Positions 1 through 8,613 of a stretch of DNA of 64,000 bases are shown here, in pieces; position 1 is the stretch's first letter, and each line of letters opens with the position of its first letter. The notes below the pieces were generated by a model that saw only the letters and a list, made by a program, of their open reading frames with translations, had not been told where the DNA came from and made no database searches. The translations under genes and the position numbers were made by a program. The DNA comes from Sva-07 sp963747375 (GTDB lineage Bacteria; Actinomycetota; Acidimicrobiia; Acidimicrobiales; Ilumatobacteraceae): assembly GCA_963747375.1 (NCBI GenBank), contig CAVVFL010000016.1:62001-126000 (forward strand), given 5' to 3'.

Positions 1-392
1 CGGTCGGCGAACTCGGCGAGACGCACGACGTCGAGCATCTGGGCCACGTTCGGCTCGTACTCAGACTTGGCGATCTTCTTCGACTTCGGCCCGAACCGCA
101 CGTTGTCGGCGACGGTCATGTGCGGGAAGAGTGCGTACTGCTGGAACACCGTGTTGACGTTGCGCTTGTACGGGGGGACCCGACTGACGTCGACGCCGTT
201 GAGGAGCACCTTGCCGAAGCTCGGCTGCTCGAACCCGGCGATCATCTTCAAGGTCGTGGTCTTGCCGCAGCCCGAGGGCCCGAGCATGGCGAAGAACTCG
301 CCCTGCTGGATGCCGAAGTTGGCCTCTTCGACCGCGACGAAATCACCGAACGACTTGCGCACGTGGTCGAGCTGGATGACGACGTCACTCAT
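1..392 (-). CDS. Polyamine-type ABC importer ATPase (partial, 3' end outside window)
   Basis: ATP-hydrolysing subunit of an ABC importer of the spermidine/putrescine (PotA/PotG) type. Only the first 130 codons lie in the window. Walker A reads GPSGCGKT, followed by TTLKMIAGFE; the Q-loop region reads VFQQYALFPHMTVADNV. Both are characteristic of polyamine importers. The signature motif and Walker B are beyond the left edge. Start is the ATG at 392-390; no clear ribosome-binding site precedes it. An aminobutyraldehyde-dehydrogenase-like gene begins divergently 147 bases away, which fits putrescine uptake and use. An ATPase for another small organic solute is possible. Confidence 0.85.
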   Translation of the reverse strand, partial: MSDVVIQLDHVRKSFGDFVAVEEANFGIQQGEFFAMLGPSGCGKTTTLKMIAGFEQPSFGKVLLNGVDVSRVPPYKRNVNTVFQQYALFPHMTVADNVRFGPKSKKIAKSEYEPNVAQMLDVVRLAEFAD

Positions 393-539
393 CGGGAGGT
401 CTCGTCGCCCATTCGATGGACGTTCCGTCCTGTGTTCATGATCGGGGAAGGCTACAACGCCGAGACGATCGTGTTCCGCAATGCGTGGATCGTTCATCCG
501 GCGGCAACAATCGGGAGCTCGGCGTGGCAATCTGTGGCC

Positions 540-1980
540 ATGTCAACCGAGCTGTCTTCCTTGAACTCCAACTTCATCGGCGGCGACTGGCGTGCGGCGC
601 AGAGCGGAGCGACCGACGCTGTCGTGAATCCGGCGACCGGGGCGGTGATCGGCGAAGTTCCCGCCAGCGACGCGGCCGACGTCGACGCTGCCGTGTCCGC
701 GGCTGCCGCAGCGTTTCCGGCGTGGGCTGCGCTCACGCCGCGCGAACGCAGCGAGATCCTGCACCGTGTGGCCGACGTCGTCGACGACAACATCGACGAG
801 CTGTCGCGGATCGAGTGCGAGAACGTCGGAAAGCCGGTCGGAATCGTCGAGTTCGAGATGGACCTCACGAAGGACAACTGGCGCTTCTTCGCGTCGGCCT
901 GTCGCTTCCTCGAGGGCAAGGCCGCAGGCGAGTACATGGCCGGCTACACCTCGATGGTGCGGCGCGATCCACTCGGTGTGGTCGCCTCGATCACACCGTG
1001 GAACTACCCGCTCAACATGGCGACCTGGAAGCTCGGCCCCGCATTGGCGGCGGGCAACACCGTCATTCTCAAGCCGTCGGAGCTGACGCCGTACTCGGTG
1101 CTGCGACTCGCGGAGCTGACGGCGGACGTCCTGCCGGCCGGCGTGTTCAACGTGGTGTGCGGGCAAGGTGCAGTCGCCGGCGCCGCGCTCGAGTGAGCAC
1201 CCCGACATCGCGATGATCTCGATCACCGGCAGCGTCGGCGCCGGCAAGGCCGTGGCGCGGGCGGCGTCGGATTCGCTCAAGCGTGTCCATCTCGAGCTCG
1301 GCGGCAAGGCTCCGGTCATCGTGTTCGACGATGCCGACATCGCGGCGGTCGTCGAGAACCTCAAGGGCATGTCGTTCTACAACTCCGGGCAGGACTGCAC
1401 GGCGCCGTGCCGTGTGATCGCGGGGAGCAAGATCCATGACGACTTCGTGAACGAGCTGAACGATGCGGTCGCGAGCATCAAGGTGGGCGACCCGATGGCG
1501 GACGACACCGACATGGGTCCCGTGATCTCCGACGTCCACCGGTCACGAGTGGCCGGTTACGTCGATCGGGCCCGCGAGGCCGGCGCCGAGGTCACCGTCG
1601 GCGGCTCGATGGGATCCGGCCCCGGCTTCTTCTACGAACCGACCGTGGTGGTCGGTCCGGGCCAGTCCTCCGAGATCGTGCAACGCGAAGTGTTCGGTCC
1701 GGTCGTCACCGTGCAGGTCGCGGCCGACGAGGCGACGGCACTGGCGATGGCCAACGACGTCGACTACGGCCTTGCCGCGAGTGTCTGGACGTCCGACGTC
1801 GGCCGGGCGATGCGCATGAGCAAGGCGCTGCAGTTCGGCGCCGTGTGGGTCAACGACCACATCCCGATCGTCTCGGAGATGCCGCACGGCGGCTTCAAAC
1901 AGTCGGGCTACGGCAAGGACATGTCGATGTACGCCGTCGAGGCCTACACCGAGGTCAAACACGTCATGATCAAACACTGA
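540..1980 (+). CDS. Gamma-aminobutyraldehyde dehydrogenase-like aldehyde dehydrogenase, one frameshift
   Basis: NAD(P)-dependent aldehyde dehydrogenase of about 480 residues, the normal family length once the frameshift is bridged. Best match by motif is the PatD type, which oxidises 4-aminobutanal to GABA in putrescine degradation. Visible motifs are ITPWNYPL, LKPSELTP, the NAD-site ITGSVGAGKA, the general-base region LELGGKAP and catalytic Cys in FYNSGQDC. The frame changes by one extra base near 1190, between AGAALE and EHPDIAMIS; both halves are otherwise well conserved. Start ATG 540 is preceded by a -10-like CAATCT at 528-533, six bases upstream, suggesting leaderless translation. The divergent polyamine importer supports the assignment; betaine-aldehyde dehydrogenase is the main alternative. 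Confidence 0.85.
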
Positions 1981-1982
1981 CC

Positions 1983-2025
1983 GTGACGTCAGGGGTCACA
2001 TCCGGGGTCAGACCCCAGACGTAAC
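1983..2025. repeat. Intergenic palindrome, family B (GGGGTC-A-GACCCC core)
   Basis: The core GGGGTCAGACCCC (2004-2016) is flanked by outer arms GTGACGTC (1983-1990) and GACGTAAC (2018-2025), which pair with one mismatch. It lies between two converging stop codons (aldehyde dehydrogenase at 1980, TetR at 2028), where it could terminate transcription from both sides. Related copies are at 6907-6939, 9233-9271 and 38102-38114. Confidence 0.7.
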
Positions 2026-2027
2026 AC

Positions 2028-2705
2028 TCAGCGCTCGGCGAGGCCGATGCGGCGGGCCATGTTCGTCGCAGCGTCGCGGAACAACAGGTCGTCGTTGCCG
2101 ACGAAGTTCTTGGTCTGGCCGAAGAGCTCGAACGTGAGCAACCCGAAGAGCTGCGTCCAGGCCAGGACGATCGCGAGCATCGTCGTGGCACGGATGTCCG
2201 GGAGCGTGACCACCCGACTCAACCCCTGCAACGACGTCGCGGTGTCGTCGCTGATCACGAGGTCGGTGGGCTCGTCGAGCCCCGCGCCGCGGGCAGCATC
2301 CGCAACGATGCTGATGAGGGCCAGCGACACCCGGATGCCCGGAGCGACCGTGTCGTCGGGAGCCGCGTAGCCGGGGACCGGCGTGCCGTACAGCAGTGCA
2401 AAGTCGTGTGGCCGGGCGACGGCCCACTCGCGGATCGCCATTGCCGTCGTGACCCAACGGCGAGCCGGCGGTCGATCGGCGCTGGATGCGACCGCTGCTT
2501 CGGTGTGATCGCCGAGTGAGTCATAGGCGTCGATGATCAACGCGGTCAGCAGCTCGTCACGGCTCGCGAAGTAGCGGTACACCGCGGACGAGGCCATGCC
2601 GAGGTCGCGGGCGACCGCTCGGAGCGACAGCGAGGCCGCTCCCTCGGCGGCGACGTGGGCGCTGGCGGTCGCGAGGATGGCGGCGTGGACTTCCGCTCGC
2701 GCCAC
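2028..2705 (-). CDS. TetR-family transcriptional regulator
   Basis: One-component repressor of 225 residues with an N-terminal helix-turn-helix (LSLRAVARDLGMASSAVYRYF, written here as LSLRAVARDLGMASS then AVYRYF, residues about 27-47) and a ligand-binding C-terminal domain of the WHG type found with actinobacterial TetRs. Start is GTG 2705-2703: AAGGAG lies seven bases upstream and longer readings have no better start. It is divergent from an F420-type oxidoreductase. Two near-identical palindromes, AGAGCACTGCTCT, flank that gene's promoter and are the likely operators, so the regulator probably controls its neighbour and itself. The ligand cannot be told from sequence. Confidence 0.9.
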   Translation of the reverse strand: MARAEVHAAILATASAHVAAEGAASLSLRAVARDLGMASSAVYRYFASRDELLTALIIDAYDSLGDHTEAAVASSADRPPARRWVTTAMAIREWAVARPHDFALLYGTPVPGYAAPDDTVAPGIRVSLALISIVADAARGAGLDEPTDLVISDDTATSLQGLSRVVTLPDIRATTMLAIVLAWTQLFGLLTFELFGQTKNFVGNDDLLFRDAATNMARRIGLAER

Positions 2706-2757
2706 GCTCGCGCTCCTTGGATCGATGGCGTCGGAGTCGTCATGCGTCGCAGTCTTA

Positions 2758-2841
2758 CAGATCGGTGATCTGAAACCAGAGCACTGCTCTTGACATCGTC
2801 GAGAAATGGAGTACAGTGATCCACAACAAGAGCACTGCTCA
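2758..2841 (+). promoter_or_regulatory. Promoter with duplicated TetR-type operator
   Basis: TTGACA (2790-2795) and TACAGT (2812-2817) are 16 bases apart and form a good sigma70-like promoter for the gene at 2860. The palindrome AGAGCACTGCTCT occurs twice, at 2778-2790 (touching the -35) and at 2829-2841 (in the 5' leader). A third palindrome, CAGATC-GGT-GATCTG, lies at 2758-2772. This bracket arrangement is typical of repression by the divergent TetR. Confidence 0.75.
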
Positions 2842-2859
2842 CGAATTGGAGGCAACACC

Positions 2860-3330
2860 ATGGGTACCACCCAGACACGCAACACGACCGATGCCGGCCG
2901 GTACATCGAGCCCGACTGGTTCACCCGCAACATGTTCAACCCGCTCGTCGCACGATGCACGAAATGGGGCCTGAGCCTCTGGGGCTCCCGGGTGCTGGAG
3001 GTGCCGGGGCGGGTCTCCGGCGAGATCCGCACGACGCCCGTCAACGTGCTGACGATCGACGATCGCCGCTACCTCGTGGCGCCACGAGGGACGACGCAGT
3101 GGGTGCTCAACGTCCGTGCGTCGGGCTCGTGCGACCTTCGCGTCGGCCGGCGCCGCGGACACGTTTCGCTGGTCGAGATCGACGACGCCGACAAGCCCGA
3201 GATCCTGCGGGCCTACCTTCGCCGCTGGAAGTGGGAGGTCGGCCAGTTCTTCGACGGCGTCGGACCCGACGCCACCGACGACGAACTGCTCGCCGCCGGA
3301 CCGAAGCACCCCGTCTTCGAGATCCGCTGA
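2860..3330 (+). CDS. Nitroreductase/DDN-family (F420-dependent type) oxidoreductase
   Basis: Protein of 156 residues of the deazaflavin-dependent nitroreductase family (split-barrel fold, DUF385), whose members use reduced F420 to reduce diverse substrates. The family core is seen as GRVSGEIRTTPVNVL followed by YLVAPRGTTQWVLN. The substrate is unknown. Start ATG 2860 has TTGGAGG eight bases upstream, so unlike many genes in this window it is translated from a leadered mRNA. It is divergent from a TetR gene and probably repressed by it through the paired operators at 2778 and 2829. Confidence 0.88.
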   Translation: MGTTQTRNTTDAGRYIEPDWFTRNMFNPLVARCTKWGLSLWGSRVLEVPGRVSGEIRTTPVNVLTIDDRRYLVAPRGTTQWVLNVRASGSCDLRVGRRRGHVSLVEIDDADKPEILRAYLRRWKWEVGQFFDGVGPDATDDELLAAGPKHPVFEIR

Positions 3331-3332
3331 TC

Positions 3333-3363
3333 GGTTACGCCGGTGCCAGGCACCGGCGTAACC
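3333..3363. repeat. Intergenic palindrome, family A, copy 1
   Basis: Perfect 15-base arms GGTTACGCCGGTGCC and the inverse around a single central base, between the converging oxidoreductase and antiporter genes. Arms are identical to the copies at 5104-5134 and 25430-25460. The GTTAC/GTAAC part supplies a TAA stop in one frame on each strand, and the antiporter reading frame terminates inside it. Confidence 0.85.
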
Positions 3364-4568
3364 GGTGGTCAGACCCCGGTTGCAAGCCGGCGATCGGCGA
3401 GGCGGCCGGGATCGGGATCCGGTCGGAGAACTTCGAGGCGAGGGGTCCCACGATGGCGGTGATCAGCACGTAGGCGGCGGCGAGCGCGCCCAGCTCGGGA
3501 CCGTCGAGCAGGCTCGACCCGAGCGCGGCGATCACGATCGAGAACTCGCCTCGCGCGATCAACACGGTTCCTGGCGCGCATGCGAGCCTTCGGCCCGACG
3601 CCCATGCGTCCCCCTGCGTACCACCCCGTCGCCACCTTCGTGAACACCGTCACGAGCGCCAGTCCGATCGCGGGCACGATGACGACGACGAGATCGGCGG
3701 GGTCGATCTGGAACGAGAAGAACAGGAAGAACATCGCCGCGAACAGGTCGCGGAGTGGCGAGATCAGTTGGTTCGCCCGGAGTTCGGCCTTGCCCGACAG
3801 TGCCAGACCGACGAGGAACGCCCCGATCGCGCCTGACACCTCGAGCCGTTGGGCGAGGCCCGCCACGAGCAGTGTGATGCCGAACACCGTCAACAGGTAG
3901 GTCTCGTCGGATCCGCCGGCCACCAGGTCGCTCAGGCGACGCCCGTAGCGCAACGCTGCGAGCAGGATGATCGTGACCGCCGCGAGCGCGATCGCGACAC
4001 TGAGGACCGTGGCCGTGATGGTGCCGCCCACGATCAGCGCCGCGACGACAGGGAGGTACACGGCCATCGCGAGGTCTTCGATCACGAGGAGGTTGAGGAC
4101 CGCCGGCGTTTCGCGGAAACCCAGCCGCCCGAGATCGGACAACACCTTCGACACGACGCCGGACGATGTGATCCACGTGACCCCACCCAGCAGCACGGCC
4201 GCGAGTGGATCCCATCCGAGGATCAACCCCAAAGCGACGCCTGGGGTTGCGTTGAGCGCCATGTCGACCACGCCGGGGGTCAGACCCGAACGCAGTCCGC
4301 TGCGCAGTTCGCTCTCGGAGTACTCCAGCCCGAGCGCGAACAACAGCAGGAGCACGCCGATCTCGGCGGCGATCTCGAAGAACTCGAAGCTGACGTCGAG
4401 TTGGACCACCCCGCCTTCGCCCATCGCGAGTCCTGCGAGCAGATAGAGCGGTATCGCCGTGATCCCGAAGCGGCCGGCGAGACGCGACAACAGCGCCAGG
4501 CCGAGCACGAGCGCGCCGATCTCGACGAACGCCAGCGCAGCGTCGGATGATCCGGCGGCAATCAACAT
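3335..4568 (-). CDS. Monovalent cation:proton antiporter (CPA2/KefB-like), one frameshift
   Basis: Membrane antiporter of about 410 residues with 11-13 hydrophobic segments and the CPA2 signature region (GVVSKVLSDLG, VIEDLAMAVYLPV, SGAIGAFLVGLALS). It exchanges K+ or Na+ for protons. It lacks a cytosolic TrkA-N domain; instead a separate KhtT-like subunit is encoded just upstream with an eight-base gap, as in KhtTU antiporters. One extra base near 3570 separates the bulk from the last helices (ARGEFSIVIAALGSSLL). The resulting C-terminus is read through the family A palindrome, whose TAA ends the frame at 3335; whether that tail is native is uncertain. Confidence 0.88.
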
Positions 4569-4575
4569 CCGACCA

Positions 4576-5058
4576 TCAGGGGCGCACGAGATCGCGCAGT
4601 GCGGCCAAGCCCTCGGTCGTGCCGACGGCGACGATCACATCACCGGCGAGCAACCCGAACTCCGGGCCCGGTGCTGGGACCGACTGACTGTCGCGGATCA
4701 CCGCCACGATCGACGAACCGGTCCGCGTGCGGTACATCCCGTCGCCGATGGTCGATCCCGATGCCGGCGAGGTGGGGGTCAGTTCGATCCATTCGATGGC
4801 AAGACCCTCGATCTCCTGTTGCACCGCAGCGACCGCCTCGGTGACCCGGCTCGCCCCGAGCAGTTCCGACACCGTTCGTGTGTCGGCCGCGGACAGACTC
4901 ACGAGTGAGGAGCACGCGTCCGGATCGTCCGAGTCGTAGACGAGGATCTCACGTCGACCGTCGTGGTGGACGAGCACGCCGATGTCGGCACCGTCCTCGG
5001 TCGTGAACTCGTGGCGAACCCCCACACCCGGCAACTTCGTTTCGCGCACTTCGGCCAT
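4576..5058 (-). CDS. KhtT-like regulatory subunit (TrkA-C/RCK_C domain)
   Basis: Soluble 160-residue protein ending in a TrkA-C (RCK_C) domain (about residues 75-155; core GLLAGDVIVAVGTTEGLAALRDL). The N-terminal half (residues 1-65) matches the KhtT-type domain that precedes RCK_C. Such subunits bind nucleotides or cations and gate the partner antiporter. It is the first gene of a two-gene operon with the antiporter. Start ATG 5058 is preceded at six bases by the -10-like CACAAT (5070-5065), consistent with a leaderless transcript. Longer readings run into a palindrome upstream. Confidence 0.85.
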   Translation of the reverse strand: MAEVRETKLPGVGVRHEFTTEDGADIGVLVHHDGRREILVYDSDDPDACSSLVSLSAADTRTVSELLGASRVTEAVAAVQQEIEGLAIEWIELTPTSPASGSTIGDGMYRTRTGSSIVAVIRDSQSVPAPGPEFGLLAGDVIVAVGTTEGLAALRDLVRP

Positions 5059-5103
5059 CGAGCCATTGTGGCAGCCCGCCCTCGAACGCGCAGCCCGACC
5101 TCC

Positions 5104-5134
5104 GGTTACGCCGGTGCCAGGCACCGGCGTAACC
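5104..5134. repeat. Intergenic palindrome, family A, copy 2
   Basis: Arms GGTTACGCCGGTGCC identical to copies 1 and 3, central base A, with a further two bases of symmetry on each side. It lies between the divergently transcribed khtT-like gene and ilvD, so it is not simply a terminator between convergent genes. Confidence 0.85.
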
Positions 5135-5195
5135 GGTGACCGGGGTGCGCAGAGCACCAGGTTGAGCATCGGTGAGCGCCACTACTCTGCCCACC

Positions 5196-6905
5196 ATGAG
5201 TACCGACAGCACTGGCACACCGGTCGACGTCAAGCCGCGCTCGCGCGACGTCACCGACGGCATGCAGAAGGCGCCGTCGCGAGCAATGCTCCGTGCCGTC
5301 GGCATGGGCGATGCGGACTGGGACAAGCCACAGGTCGCGATCGCGTCGTCGTGGAACGAGGTGACGCCGTGCAACATGACGTTGCGCAAGCTCGCCGAGC
5401 ACGCCAAGGTCGGCGTGCGCGAGGCGGGCGGCTTCCCGCTCGAGTTCGGCACGATCACCGTCAGCGACGGCATCTCGATGGGCCACGAAGGCATGCGCGC
5501 CTCGCTCGTGTCGCGTGAGGTCATCTGCGACTCGGTCGAGACCGTGATGCACGCGGAGCGTTTCGACGGTTTCGTCGGGCTCGCCGGTTGCGACAAGTCG
5601 ATTCCCGGCATGTTGATGGCGGCCGCCCGCCTCGACCTGGCGAGTGTGTTCGTGTACAACGGCTCGACGATGCCCGGCGAGCACAACGGTGTGGCGACCG
5701 ACATCACGAGCGTGTTCGAGGCCGTCGGCGCGTGCGCCGCCGGCACCATGACCGAAGCGGAACTCCACGAGATCGAGACGACCGTGTGCCCCGGTGAGGG
5801 CGTGTGCGGCGGCATGTTCACCGCCAACACGATGAGCTCGATCGCCGAGGGACTCGGGATGAGCCTGCCGGGCACGGCGTCGCCACCGGCGATCGACGGT
5901 CGCCGCGAGGGCGATGCCGAGCGTGCCGGGGAGGCAGTCGTCAATCTCCTGCGCCTCGGCATCACCCCACGGCAGATCATGACGAAGAAGGCCTTCGAGA
6001 ACGCCATCGCGCTCACGTCGGCGCTGGGTGGATCGACGAATGCCGTCCTCCACCTCCTGGCGATCGCCAACGAGGCACGGATCGAACTCGAACTCGAAGA
6101 CTTCAATCGGATCGCCGACAAGGTGCCCCACATCGCCGACATGAAGCCGGCCGGCAAGTTCCACATGAGCGACCTCGACCGTGTCGGCGGCGTGCCCGTC
6201 GTCTTGAAGATGCTCCTCGACGCCGGCCTGCTGCACGGCGACGCGATGACCGTGACCGGCAAGACGATGGCCGAGAATCTGGCGGAGATCGATCCACCGG
6301 CGGCCGACGGCGTGGTCGTGCATCCACTGGACGCGCCGATCCATCAAGCCGGCGGCATCAACATCCTCACCGGCACGCTCGCCCCGAAGGGCGCCGTCGT
6401 CAAGGTCGCGGGTCTGTCCGACGCGCAGATGCACTTCGAGGGTCCGGCCCGCGTGTTCGACGACGAGTCGTTCGCCATGGAGGCGATCCTCGCTGGTTCG
6501 ATCCAGCCCGGCACCGTGATCGTGATTCGCTACGAAGGCCCCAAGGGTGGTCCAGGGATGCGCGAGATGCTCGCCATCACCGGAGCGCTCAAGGGTGCCG
6601 GTCGCGGTTCGGACTGTGCGTTGATCACCGACGGTCGGTTCTCCGGCGGTACGTGGGGCTTCTGCATCGGCCATGTGGCACCCGAGGCGGCCGATGGCGG
6701 ACCGATCGCCCATGTGCGCGACGGCGACCTCATCCGCATCGACGTGCCGACGAAGTCGCTCGACCTGTTGGTCGACACCGCCGAGCTGGCCAATCGGATG
6801 AACGGCTGGAAGCCGAACTCGCCCCGCTACACCACCGGCGTGCTCGGCAAGTACGCCAAGCTCGTCCAAGGCGCCGAGACCGGCGCCATCACCAACACCC
6901 TCTGA
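5196..6905 (+). CDS. ilvD: Dihydroxy-acid dehydratase
   Basis: Iron-sulfur enzyme converting 2,3-dihydroxy-isovalerate and -methylvalerate to the 2-oxo acids of valine, leucine and isoleucine synthesis. It has 569 residues, normal length. Conserved cluster and active-site regions are EVTPCN, GLAGCDKSIPGMLMA, GEGVCGGMFTANTM and TDGRFSGGTWGFCIGHV. Start ATG 5196 is chosen over the upstream GTG 5172 because TACTCT (5183-5188) ends seven bases before it, with TTGAGC further up, making it a likely leaderless start. It is separated from the ilvBNC cluster by 13 kb. Confidence 0.97.
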   Translation: MSTDSTGTPVDVKPRSRDVTDGMQKAPSRAMLRAVGMGDADWDKPQVAIASSWNEVTPCNMTLRKLAEHAKVGVREAGGFPLEFGTITVSDGISMGHEGMRASLVSREVICDSVETVMHAERFDGFVGLAGCDKSIPGMLMAAARLDLASVFVYNGSTMPGEHNGVATDITSVFEAVGACAAGTMTEAELHEIETTVCPGEGVCGGMFTANTMSSIAEGLGMSLPGTASPPAIDGRREGDAERAGEAVVNLLRLGITPRQIMTKKAFENAIALTSALGGSTNAVLHLLAIANEARIELELEDFNRIADKVPHIADMKPAGKFHMSDLDRVGGVPVVLKMLLDAGLLHGDAMTVTGKTMAENLAEIDPPAADGVVVHPLDAPIHQAGGINILTGTLAPKGAVVKVAGLSDAQMHFEGPARVFDDESFAMEAILAGSIQPGTVIVIRYEGPKGGPGMREMLAITGALKGAGRGSDCALITDGRFSGGTWGFCIGHVAPEAADGGPIAHVRDGDLIRIDVPTKSLDLLVDTAELANRMNGWKPNSPRYTTGVLGKYAKLVQGAETGAITNTL

Positions 6906-6906
6906 C

Positions 6907-6939
6907 CGTCACGCCAGGGTCCAGATCCCTGGCGTGACG
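6907..6939. repeat. Intergenic palindrome, family B, diverged copy
   Basis: Thirteen-base arms CGTCACGCCAGGG and inverse around a seven-base centre, immediately after the ilvD stop and before the convergent membrane-protein stop at 6941. Outer arms match the copy at 9233-9271; the core GGGTCCAGATCCC is a diverged GGGGTCTGACCCC. Position between converging ends fits a bidirectional terminator. Confidence 0.75.
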
Positions 6940-6940
6940 A

Positions 6941-7511
6941 TCACCGGCGGCGGAGGGTGAGGGGCAGGATCGCCGTGAGGGCGGTGACGACGATCGCCCC
7001 ACTGGCACCGAACACGGTGTACTGGCGCTCGACGTCGACGCCGGCCGACGTCGTGATCGTCCACCCGAGTGCCCAGCAGGCTGCGAGGAATGGTGCCCAG
7101 AGCGCTGAACCCCGGTGGCCGAGGGTTGTCGACCGTGTGAGCACAAGTGGTCTGGGCGAGACCGATCGACGCGCCGCAGATCGCGCCCTGCACGGCGAGC
7201 GCGCCGATCGAGGTGTCGAAGTCGACGACGGTCGCGCCGAGAGCCAGACCACCGGACAGTCCGACGGCTGTCGCCGCGATCCACGACCGTCGGGGGAGCG
7301 TGTACGAGGCGAACGATTGCACCGCGCCGAGAACTGCTCCGGTCACAGCCCCACCGGCGAGCGCCGCCACCGTGGAGTCGATGGCGCCGATTGTGGTCAT
7401 CGCCACGAGTCCGCCGACCGGGAAGCCGAGGAATCCCAGCATCCAGCGCCCTGCGACGTTCCAGGTCCTGTTCGTCGACGAGCGAGCTCGGGAGACGACG
7501 ACTGCGCTCAC
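6941..7511 (-). CDS. Small hydrophobic membrane protein, unknown function, one frameshift
   Basis: About 189 residues with four to six hydrophobic, Gly/Ala-rich segments (such as MLGFLGFPVGGLVAMTTIGA and GALAVQGAICGASIGLAQ). No enzyme motif is seen and the family is not recognised. One extra base near 7100 separates the N-terminal part from the last segment (LGWTITTSAGVDVERQYTV). Start GTG 7511 overlaps the stop of the upstream epimerase gene by four bases (GTGA), so the two are co-transcribed and probably translationally coupled. Confidence 0.7.
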
Positions 7512-8475
7512 GCCGCACCTGCGATGTCGACCTGTTCGCTGCCCATCGTCAGCGCGAACGCATCGGCCAGCGCTGTCGAGTGGTCGCCGAAGTGGTCGGC
7601 GTAGTCGCTGTGGTCGACGACGAAGTCGTGCTCGAACTCGTAGGCCATCTCGACCGTCTCGCGGATCGGCGCGGAGAAGACGCCGAGCGCCTTGAGCTGC
7701 CATCGGGCGACACGACGGATCGTCGGCGTGTTCCCGGCGACCCGAGCGGCGATCTCGACGAGTTCGCGCTGGGTCACGGCAGGAGCATTCGGGACGTGCC
7801 AGGCACGACCCCACGTCTCGGGTGCGGTGCGCGAGTCGGACCATCGCGGACGCAAGGTCGGGGACGAAGGTGACCGAGTGAAGGGCCTCAGGATCGCCGA
7901 GGATGTCGACCTTCTTGCCGGCGGTCACCTGGGAGACGAAGCGCTCGCCGAACGCCGACCCGTCGACGTGCGGTCCGAAGAAGTCCGATGCCCGGGCGAC
8001 GACCATGCGGATCCGGCCCGCCTGGTGGGCCTCGACCAGATCGAGGTACATGCGGGCGCGAACGGCGCCCTTCTTGGTGCCTGCCCGCAGCGGCAGGGCC
8101 TCGGTCAGGTCCTCGTCGACGGGCCCATAGCCGTAGAGGTTCTCCACCACGACCAGCAGTGAACCCGACGCGGCGACGGCGTCGATCACGCCCGCTTGGA
8201 GCGCGGGGAACTCCTCCTGCCAACGGTGATACGCCGGCTGGGCGCACTGGTACACGACGTCCGCGTCCGGCGACCGCACCGGCGAGCTGGTCGGCGTCGG
8301 TGATGTCGGCCCGCCGGGCGATCGCTCCCGGCACGCTGGTGCCGGAGCGGGTGACGACCGTCGGCGCGATGCCCCGGTCGACGAGATGGGTGACGATCGC
8401 GCGCCCGACCGGTCCGGCACCGAGGACGACGTGGCGTCGGTTGTCCGGATGGTTGAGTCCTGCTGGCTCGGTCAT
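7508..8475 (-). CDS. NAD(P)-dependent epimerase/dehydratase-like protein, two frameshifts
   Basis: Short-chain (extended SDR) protein of about 320 residues. The N-terminal Rossmann motif is VVLGAGPVGRAIVTHL and an active-site-like stretch is VENLYGYGP. Substrate unknown. Two extra bases, near 8265 and 7830, split the gene into three frames that join into one normal-length protein. Start ATG 8475 has AAAGGA six bases upstream. Divergent from a TetR gene with palindromes in between (8512-8593), so likely repressed by it; followed by an overlapping membrane-protein gene. Confidence 0.82.
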
Positions 8476-8511
8476 GATGGATCCTTTCGGGATGAACGTC
8501 ATTCGTATATC

Positions 8512-8613
8512 GAACAGTGTTCAAGATAAGGACGGCGAGCGACCTGGTCAACCGGACATCCGTCACATTGTTCGAATCTCGAACACCATTCGACGATGCG
8601 GTACTGTCGGGTC
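8512..8613 (+). promoter_or_regulatory. Divergent promoter region with TetR-type palindromes
   Basis: Palindromes GAACAGTGTTC (8512-8522, one central mismatch), TTCGA-ATC-TCGAA (8571-8583) and TCGAACACCATTCGA (8579-8593) lie between the epimerase and TetR genes. TACTGT (8602-8607) is the -10-like hexamer six bases before the TetR ATG. The two half-site types share GAAC/GTTC, suggesting one regulator binding at several places. Confidence 0.6.

Noticed and set aside
4266..4280. GGGGTCAGACCCG inside the antiporter gene as another family B element
   Set aside because: It lies in conserved coding sequence, lacks outer arms and is imperfect.
5106..6869. Long minus-strand frame opposite ilvD
   Set aside because: His/Arg/Gly-rich shadow of a GC-rich gene with no family motifs, while the plus strand is clearly ilvD.
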